This document shows, in pieces, positions 55,737-64,000 of a DNA stretch of 64,000 nt (positions within the stretch are counted from its first letter, which is position 1; every line of letters begins with the position of its first letter). A program made the translations under genes and the position numbers. Origin of the DNA: Salvator merianae (taxonomy: Eukaryota > Chordata > Lepidosauria > Squamata > Teiidae); NCBI GenBank assembly GCA_003586115.2, contig QVOM02000001.1, positions 13,281,291 through 13,345,290 of the forward strand, in the 5' to 3' direction. The notes beneath the pieces are model-generated. The model saw nothing but the letters and a program-made list of their open reading frames with translations. It had not been told where the DNA came from and did not search any database.

Positions 55737-56117
55737 TTAGTCTGTATGGTACTTTTTCAGTTTATATATGAAATGTTTAACTTTTTGTGGGTTCATTCAA
55801 GGAATTTCTGCTTTTCCATATCCTCCTACTTCTGAGTGAAATAATGGAAGGCAAAGAGGACTCCCTTTTAGGAGGGGACCCATCAAAGGAATTTGCATAT
55901 TTATAAGAACATAAGAACATAAGAGGAGCCTTGCTGGATCAGGCCACGGCCCTTCTAGTCCAGTATTCTGTTTCACACAGTGGCCCACCAATTGCTTCTA
56001 GGCATTCTCAAGCAGAAGATAAAGGCAAAACCTTCACCTGCTCTTGACTCCCTGTAAATGGTTTTACAGACATCCTGCCTGTCTTTCCAACCTGGAGGCA
56101 GTACCTAGGCATCCATT

Positions 56118-57650
56118 CTAGTAGCCATTGATACACCTGACCTCCATGAATCTGTCCAATCCCTTCTTAAAGCTATCCAGGCTGATGGCTGTCACCACCT
56201 CATCTGGTAATAAATTCCACAGACCAACAACCCTCTGGGTGAAAAAATACTTCCCCTTGTCAGTCCTAATTCTCCTACCCATAAGCTTCAGAGAGTGCCC
56301 CCTGGTCCTAGTGTTGTGTGTGAGAGAAAAAAACTTCTCTTTATCCACTTTATCCATACCGTGCATGATTTTATAAACTTCAATCAGATCTCCTTTTAAA
56401 CACCGCTTTTCAAGGCTGAAGAGGCCAAGGCATTGCAGCCTGATTTCGTAAGGAAGGTGTTCCAGCCCCTTGATCATTCTGGTTGCCCTTTTTTGTACCT
56501 TCTCCAGTTCCACAATATCCTTTCTGAGGTGAGGTGACCAGAATTGTACACAATATTCCAAGTGTGGCCTCACCGTAGATTTGCAAAGAGGCACAATGAT
56601 ACTTGCCGACTTGTTTTCTATTCCCTTCCTTATTAACCCTAGCATTGAATTTGCTTTTTTCACTGCCACTGCACACTGGGTTGACACCTTCATTGAGCTG
56701 TCTACCAGAACCCCAAGATCCTTTTCCTGGTCTGTCACAGAAAGTTTGGCCCCCATCAGTTTATAGGTATAATTGGGGTTCTTTGTCCCAATGTGCATCA
56801 CTTTGCACTTGCTAAGATTGAAGTGCATTTGCCACTTCGTTGCCCACTCACCCAATGTCAGGAGATCCCTCTGAAGCTCTTTACAATCACTTTCAGTTTT
56901 TACTACGCTGAACAATTTAGTGTCATCAGCAAACTTTGCTAACGCACTACTTGCCCCTGTGTTGAGATCATTTATGAATAAATTAAAAAGCAGGGGTCCT
57001 ACTACTGAACCTTGCGGGACCCCACCTTTCACCTCTTTCCATTCTGAGAACTGACCATTTATTTCTACTCTCTGTTTCCTGTCCTTAAGCCAGTTACCAA
57101 TCCAGGACAGGACCTGTCCTCTTATTCCGTGACTGCTGAGTTTATTCAGGAGTCTTTTATGAGGTTCTTTGTTAAAAACCTTCTGAAAGTCCAGATAGAC
57201 AATGTCAACTGGGTCACCTTTATCCACATGTTTATTAACACTTCCAAAGAATCCTAACAAGTTTGTAAGGCATGATTTACCTTTGCAGAAGCCATGCTGA
57301 TTTTCTTTCAGCAATGCTTGCTTTTCTATGTGTTTAGTAATTTTATCCTTAATTATGGTTTCCATCACTTTACCTGGAACTGATGTTAAGCTGACTGGTC
57401 TGTAATTTCCTGGATCACCCCTTGATCCATTTTTGAAGATCAGTGTCACATTTGCCACCCTCCAGTCTTCAGGCACAGAGCCTGATTTTAGGGAAAGATT
57501 ATATATTTTGGCTAGAAGCTCAGCAATTTCAAATTTGAGTTCTTTAAGAACTCTCGTGTGAATGCCATCTGGTCCTGGTGATTTGTTAGCATTTATCAAG
57601 ACATGCAAGAACCTCCTATCTGACCTACTTCTTTTGACTCCCTCCCTGAA
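56118..57650 (-). pseudogene. CR1 ORF2, reverse transcriptase part
   Basis: A frame of about 496 residues encodes the CR1 reverse transcriptase, which copies the element's RNA at the target site. Seen in order: NANKSPGPDGIHTRVLKELK, NYRPVSLTSVPGKVMETII, LDFQKVFNKEPHKRLL (motif A), GGVPQGSVVGPLLFNLFIND (motif B), FADDTKLF (catalytic box, residues 226-229) and LSKCKVMHIG. The C-terminal part has FWSPHLRKDIVELEKVQKRA and ends SFKKGLDRFMEVRCINGY. In motif A the usual second Asp (FD) is Asn (FN), so activity is doubtful. The upstream linker is in another frame: the frame changes near 57.61-57.63 kb. Confidence 0.92.
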
Positions 57651-58090
57651 AGAATTGATTCAGCTGCTGGCATATGCTCTCTATCCTCCTCAGTAAAAAC
57701 AGAGGCAAAAAAATCATTTAGCCTTTCTGCAATCTCTGTGTCCTCTGTAATTATCCCCTTCTGTTCCTTATGATCTAGTGGTCCAACTGCTTTTCTGGTT
57801 AGATTCCTACTTCTGATATACTTAAAGAATTTCTTGTTATTTCTCTTGAAGTTCTTAGCAATGTGCTCCTCAAAGTTCTTCTTAGCATTCCTAATTGCTG
57901 CCTTGCATTTGTTCTGCCAGAATTTGTGTTTCTTCCTGTTCTCCTCATTAGGACAAGCCTTCCATTTTCTGAATTCTCTTTCTTTGCTTTTAATGACTTC
58001 CCTTACTGCATTTGTAAGCCACACTGGTGTCCTCTTGGACTTGGTAGTTCCCTTCCTTCTTTTAGGTATGCATTCTAATTGAGCCTCCAT
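57596..58090 (-). pseudogene. CR1 ORF2, linker between endonuclease and RT
   Basis: A 164-residue frame, in the same frame as the endonuclease part but cut off from it by one TGA (58112-58114). It is rich in Lys/Arg/Glu (KRTPVWLTNAVREVIKSKER, FWQNKCKAAIRNAKKNFEEH, IAERLNDFFASVFTEEDRE), typical of the region between the domains in CR1. At its end the frame shifts relative to the RT part. Confidence 0.9.
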
Positions 58091-58111
58091 TAGTATGTTT
58101 TTAAATAGTTT

Positions 58112-58945
58112 TCAAGGATTTTGGAGTGATTGAACTCTTCTAACCTTCTCTTTCAATGTTCTTTTTACCAGTTTTCTCATTTTAGGGAAATTTCCCTTAT
58201 GAAAGTTTAAGGTTTCCGTGTTTGATTGTGTCAACAACATAGTGTCTGTATTTAAACTGAAGGTTATCATATTGTGATCACTGTTCCCTATCAGATTAGT
58301 TACAGTGACATTTTCTACTAGATCCTGTGTATTACTTAGGATCAAGTCCAGGATTCCCTTTCCCCTGGTTGGTTCCACAACCAGCTGTTCAAGAGAACAG
58401 TCATTTACCATGTCTAGGAATTTTATCTCCCTCTCATGAGTTGAATAAGAGTTCACCCAGTCTATGTGGGGGTAGTTGAAGTCTCCCATTATAACTACCC
58501 TTCCCTTTTTTGATGCCTCCATGACCTCGTTTTCCAATTGCTGGTCTTCTTCATGAGTTTGATTGGGAGGGCGATAGCATGTCCCTAATATTAGACTTGT
58601 TTTCTGACCTCGTATTGTTACCCATAATGTTTCTACAGATGCGTCTGTTTTATCTGGAAGTTCCAGTTCATAAGATTCTATCTCTTCCTTAATGTATAAG
58701 GCTACACCACCTCCAATTCGCCCTTTCCGGTCTTTCCGGTACAGTTTGTAACCTGGGATCACTGTATCCCATTGGTTTTCATCAGTCCACCAGGTTTCAG
58801 TAATGGCAATAATATCAATATTTTTATCCATCACTAAATATTCCAGCTCCCCTATTTTGGCTCGAAGGCTTCTGGCATTTGCATACAGGCATTTGTACGC
58901 ACTCTTCTGTTGAAAGTACTGCCGTTTAGGATCATGTGCAATCAT
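58112..58945 (-). pseudogene. CR1 ORF2, AP-like endonuclease domain
   Basis: The N-terminal 277 residues of ORF2 form an apurinic/apyrimidinic-like endonuclease, which nicks target DNA. Visible motifs: NARSLRAKIGELEYLV, ITETWW, YKLYRKDRKGRIGGGVALYI, GTCYRPPNQTHEED, VIMGDFNYPHIDWVN and GNSDHNMITF. These cover the catalytic Glu, Asp/Asn and terminal SDH. The domain looks complete; the frame ends at a premature TGA just before the linker. The probable start ATG at 58945-58943 is about 120 bp after the ORF1 stop. Confidence 0.92.
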
Positions 58946-59064
58946 TGACTGCTTCTTCCCTTTTTTTACTTGAATACTACTGAATAGTTTCCCACTCTGC
59001 TCACTAAACTGTGCACTTTCACGAACTGGATGCTGCTCAGCTCCTATCGCCTTTCCCCCAAGGA

Positions 59065-59913
59065 TTAGTTTAAAAACTGCTCTGCGACTTTTTTAATATT
59101 AAGTGCCAGCAGTCTGGTTCCATCTTGGTTCAAGTGCAGCCCATCCCTTTTGTACAGGTTTGGCTTGTCCCAAAATGTTCCCCAGTTCCTGACAAATCTA
59201 AACCCTTCCTCTTGACACCACTGCCTCATCCATGCATTGAGGCTCCTGAGCTCTGCCTGTCTAGCTGGCCCTGCACGTGGAATAGGTAGCATATCTGAGA
59301 ATGCAACCTTAGAGGTCCTGGATTTCAATCTTCTACCTAATAACCTAAATTTGGCTTCCAGGACCCCCCGCTTAGCCTTCCCAACATCATTGGTACTGAC
59401 ATGTACCATGACCACTGGCTCCTCCCCAGCACTGTCTACCAACCTATCTAGATGCCGCGTGATGTCCGCAACCTTTGCACCTGGCAGGCAAGTCACCATG
59501 CGGTCTACACGCCCATCACAAACCCGTCTCTCTATATTTCTAATAATCGAATCACCCACTACAAGAAGCCCCCCTCCCACCATCCATGGAGGAGTATCCT
59601 CAGTGCAAAAGGATACAGGCACATCCTCTAAGGAAGGGGTCCCAACTAAGGGAGCCTGTCCCTCTTCCTCAGCCTGATGTCCTCCCCACCTGAGACCTCC
59701 ACTTTCCAAGGCAGCTGAAGGGCTGCACACCGTGGAGTGGGATGCTCCTACTGTATCCCTGGAGGCCTCATTCTCATGCCTATCACTCTCTCTCTGTTTC
59801 TCCAGGACCGCTACCTTGGCTTCAAGGGAAGAAATCCTTTCCTTGAGAGCCAGGAGCTCATTACACCGAACACACACCCACGACTTCTGCCCAGCAGGCA
59901 GATAATCATACAT
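59065..59913 (-). CDS. CR1 ORF1 protein with SGNH esterase domain
   Basis: An intact 282-residue frame. The N-terminus has a C-x2-C pair (CVRC, residues 14-17) followed by a heptad-like, probably coiled-coil segment (about 20-45), as in CR1 ORF1 proteins that bind RNA and self-associate. Residues 117-265 form an SGNH/GDSL-type esterase: GDS at 120-122 (nucleophile Ser), STND at 173-176 (Asn block) and DGLH at 257-260 (Asp and His). Such esterase-containing ORF1s are known in CR1 and related LINEs; their exact role is unsettled. The start at 59913 gives MYDYLP; an in-frame start further upstream was not checked. The frame shows no break, unlike ORF2. Confidence 0.88.
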   Translation of the reverse strand: MYDYLPAGQKSWVCVRCNELLALKERISSLEAKVAVLEKQRESDRHENEASRDTVGASHSTVCSPSAALESGGLRWGGHQAEEEGQAPLVGTPSLEDVPVSFCTEDTPPWMVGGGLLVVGDSIIRNIERRVCDGRVDRMVTCLPGAKVADITRHLDRLVDSAGEEPVVMVHVSTNDVGKAKRGVLEAKFRLLGRRLKSRTSKVAFSDMLPIPRAGPARQAELRSLNAWMRQWCQEEGFRFVRNWGTFWDKPNLYKRDGLHLNQDGTRLLALNIKKVAEQFLN

Positions 59914-60252
59914 GACACTCGATTCAATACACTGGAAAGCCCCCCTTCTCCTGCTGCCTATCTACCTTCATTTCTCTTAAATTATTTAATTTGTTTTATT
60001 TAAAAATAAATTATTTTCATTTCAGTTACTAATTCAATTACCTTCCTTTTTTCGTTGAATTATTTAAATTGTCACTTTAGGAAAGCTACTATTTGAATTA
60101 TTTTACTTTATTAAATTAAACAAAAAAGTGGCTACTTATTTAAATTATTTAATTGTTTTAGCTTATTTTTACTTTTCCTTACAATTTAAGTTCTTTTACT
60201 TGATACTTTTTGGGGGAAAAAATCTAAATTAGTATTTTATACTAATTTATAC

Positions 60253-60413
60253 TAGCAGCTACACCAGACACAGCTAGTGTCCAACACCCTCTGCGAAACC
60301 CAGAGTTTCCACTCCACAAACTTACCAGAGCCAAGTAGTTCTTCCTCCAAATTTCTTTTCTAAGTTCCTGGTCTCAGGAGAGCAACCTTCCTCCTCTTGA
60401 GAACACACTCAAA
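60253..60413 (-). repeat. CR1 5' region direct repeat, inner copy
   Basis: Begins tagcagctacaccagacaca and ends gaacacactcaaa on the plus strand. Differs from the outer copy at only a few positions by eye. Confidence 0.93.
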
Positions 60414-60640
60414 CGAACTGCTTCTTCCTGTTTTTCTCAGCTGAAGGGAGTGGCCAAGTATGCTAATCCCCTTCGTTAGCTCCTCTTGGTGAGCAACAAT
60501 GAACTGAACTGCTTCTTCCTGTTTTCTGTTCCTGTTACTCCCCTTTGTTAGCTCCTCTAGGTCACCAACAACAGTAAGCCTCTCCTCCCTCAGACCATGT
60601 GCTCAGGCTAATTTAGCGGGGGGGGGGGAAGGCCCACCTC

Positions 60641-60801
60641 TAGCAGCTACACCAGACACAGCTAGTGTCCAACACCCTCTGCAAAACCCAGAGTATCCAC
60701 TCCACAAACTTACCAGAGCCAAGTAGTTCTTCCTCCAAATTTCTTTTCTAAGTTCCTGGTCTCAGGAGAGCAACCTTCCTCCACTTGAGAACACACTCAA
60801 A
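60641..60801 (-). repeat. CR1 5' region direct repeat, outer copy
   Basis: Second copy of the same 161-bp unit. The end of this copy is taken as the 5' end of the CR1. Confidence 0.93.
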
Positions 60802-61202
60802 TGCTAAAATGGACAGTTTATATTTCAGATTAATACCCTTTCTTCCCAGCAATGGTGCTCAGGACAATGTACAAAGATTTTTGTCCTTAGGCAGGAATGT
60901 TTCAATGTTTTTCATTATATTTCTCTAGGTTTCCATTTATTATAAGAAAACTTGTAATAATACAGAAATTGAACTAGAATAATAAGACTGAGAAACATAA
61001 GAACTGAGTTAACAGAAAGAAAGATTTTAGTCTGTGAGGAATGCAGTACCAGCCAAACTACTTAATGACCCAGGTCAGTAAGAGTTAACAATCATAAACA
61101 GAAAGCTTGTGCTGTTATAAACGATGGGATGCTTTGTTCTTGTCTCAACATGTGTTGAGCCTGTAAAGGAACCAGAAGTCCTTATATGGCAAAAAGAACT
61201 TT
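60802..61202. other. Unassigned AT-rich noncoding sequence
   Basis: Flank of the CR1; no gene or clear repeat seen. Confidence 0.4.
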
Positions 61203-61603
61203 GAATGTCTCCAGACCTGCAGTTCTCCCAGGACTATATTGGGAATGCCACACACAAGGGTGGCATTCCTAATATAATTCATGGATAAAGAGGCAAAATT
61301 CTGTAATATCGCTATTACAGGAAATCCAGGAACGATGCTGGGTTTCCCGTAACAGTGATCATTTATTTAGTATCTGCTGGCTCTTGTCATTATAATTCCC
61401 ATTTTAGCTAACCAAACACATGAAAAAACGGGAAGTGGATGGGTGCTTAACTGGCTTCTGGGTAGCTAGAAGGGGAATTATAATGAGATGAACTGACAAA
61501 CACACAGGAAAGCTGACAAATGTCTCTCATGTTTGGCAGAGGCTGCAAAAGAAAATCATGGAATCTTCTTTAGATCCCATGATTGTCTTTTGCCACCTAA
61601 AGG
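61203..61603. mobile_element. MITE family C, copy 4
   Basis: gaatgtctccagacctgc at left, then cccaggactatattgggaat as in copy 2, and gaaatccaggaacgatgctg. Near the right end, atcatggaatcttctttaga parallels atcgtgggatcttctttaaa of copy 2. The right terminal repeat is decayed. Confidence 0.6.

Positions 61604-64000
<2,397 letters not shown>

Larger units (their letters stand above)
55901..60801 (-). mobile_element. Nearly full-length CR1 LINE
   Basis: A 4.9-kb CR1 on the minus strand. From its 3' end: octamer tail (ataagaac units at 55903-55926), a 3' untranslated region identical in type to the short CR1 ends at 6885 and 21835, ORF2 (56118-58945), a short spacer, ORF1 (59065-59913), and a 5' region to about 60801 containing a long direct repeat. 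It is by far the most complete element here. The single in-frame stop and one frameshift in ORF2 suggest a recent but now inactive copy. Confidence 0.95.
59914..60801 (-). promoter_or_regulatory. CR1 5' untranslated region with internal duplication
   Basis: About 890 bp upstream of ORF1. The part next to ORF1 (59940-60240) is very AT-rich. The outer part is built of repeated blocks. Two 161-bp near-identical direct repeats lie at 60253-60413 and 60641-60801, 388 bp apart. Between them shorter motifs also recur: gaactgcttcttcctgtttt and ttagctcctct. LINE promoters lie in the 5' region and are often tandem; that this one is a promoter is inference. Confidence 0.7.

Noticed and set aside
59237..59677. 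A 146-residue plus-strand frame
   Set aside because: It is the shadow of CR1 ORF1 on the other strand.
60600..60640. G-rich run as a possible G-quadruplex
   Set aside because: It is a single homopolymer-like run (about 12 G) between CR1 5' repeats; similar runs occur at 15267, 27474 and 62330 and look like ordinary slippage tracts.

Overview
The window looks like noncoding (intergenic or intronic) vertebrate DNA, most likely from a squamate reptile (lizard or snake). The evidence is the mix of repeats: a nearly complete CR1 LINE, several L1 and L2 LINE fragments, a BovB/RTE 3' end, and tRNA-derived SINEs whose tails resemble the Sauria SINE/BovB tail. Species and chromosome cannot be told from the sequence. 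I see no host protein-coding gene, rRNA, functional tRNA or CRISPR array. Nearly all open frames outside the LINEs are chance frames.

Layout. 0-20 kb: an L1 ORF2 fragment at the left edge (minus), a BovB 3' end and an old CR1 copy (plus), a few SINE and CR1 tails, and a long repeat-poor stretch (10.5-16.2 kb). An L2 LINE (16.2-19.0 kb) is split by a 5'-truncated L1 with a perfect 17-bp target-site duplication (TSD). 19.4-20.1 kb is repeat-free and AT/homeobox-motif rich. 20-56 kb: a dense field of short non-autonomous DNA transposons. Family A (nine copies, mostly about 400 bp) has GGGCC ends. Family B is three short foldbacks and family C four copies of about 410 bp. There is also a 1.46-kb element with a TTA duplication and a second, inverted copy. 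Many of these show exact or near-exact 3-bp flanking repeats, which points to the PIF/Harbinger superfamily. Two solo LTRs with perfect 5-bp TSDs (ATACC, CAGGT) lie in the same zone. 55.9-60.8 kb: the CR1 on the minus strand, with ORF1 (zinc-finger-like/coiled-coil plus SGNH esterase), ORF2 (endonuclease plus reverse transcriptase, broken by one stop and one frameshift) and a 5' region carrying a 161-bp direct repeat. 63.2-64 kb: a second copy of the 16-kb L1 family, running off the right edge.

How the parts relate. The window records successive mobile-element activity: an L1 inside an L2, an LTR inside a foldback-like sequence, MITEs beside SINEs. L1-type machinery also seems to have made three short insertions (42.2, 48.4 and 50.1 kb), each with an 11-20 bp TSD. 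Between these lie a few repeat-free, AT-rich blocks that could be conserved regulatory DNA; that is inference and needs cross-species alignment.
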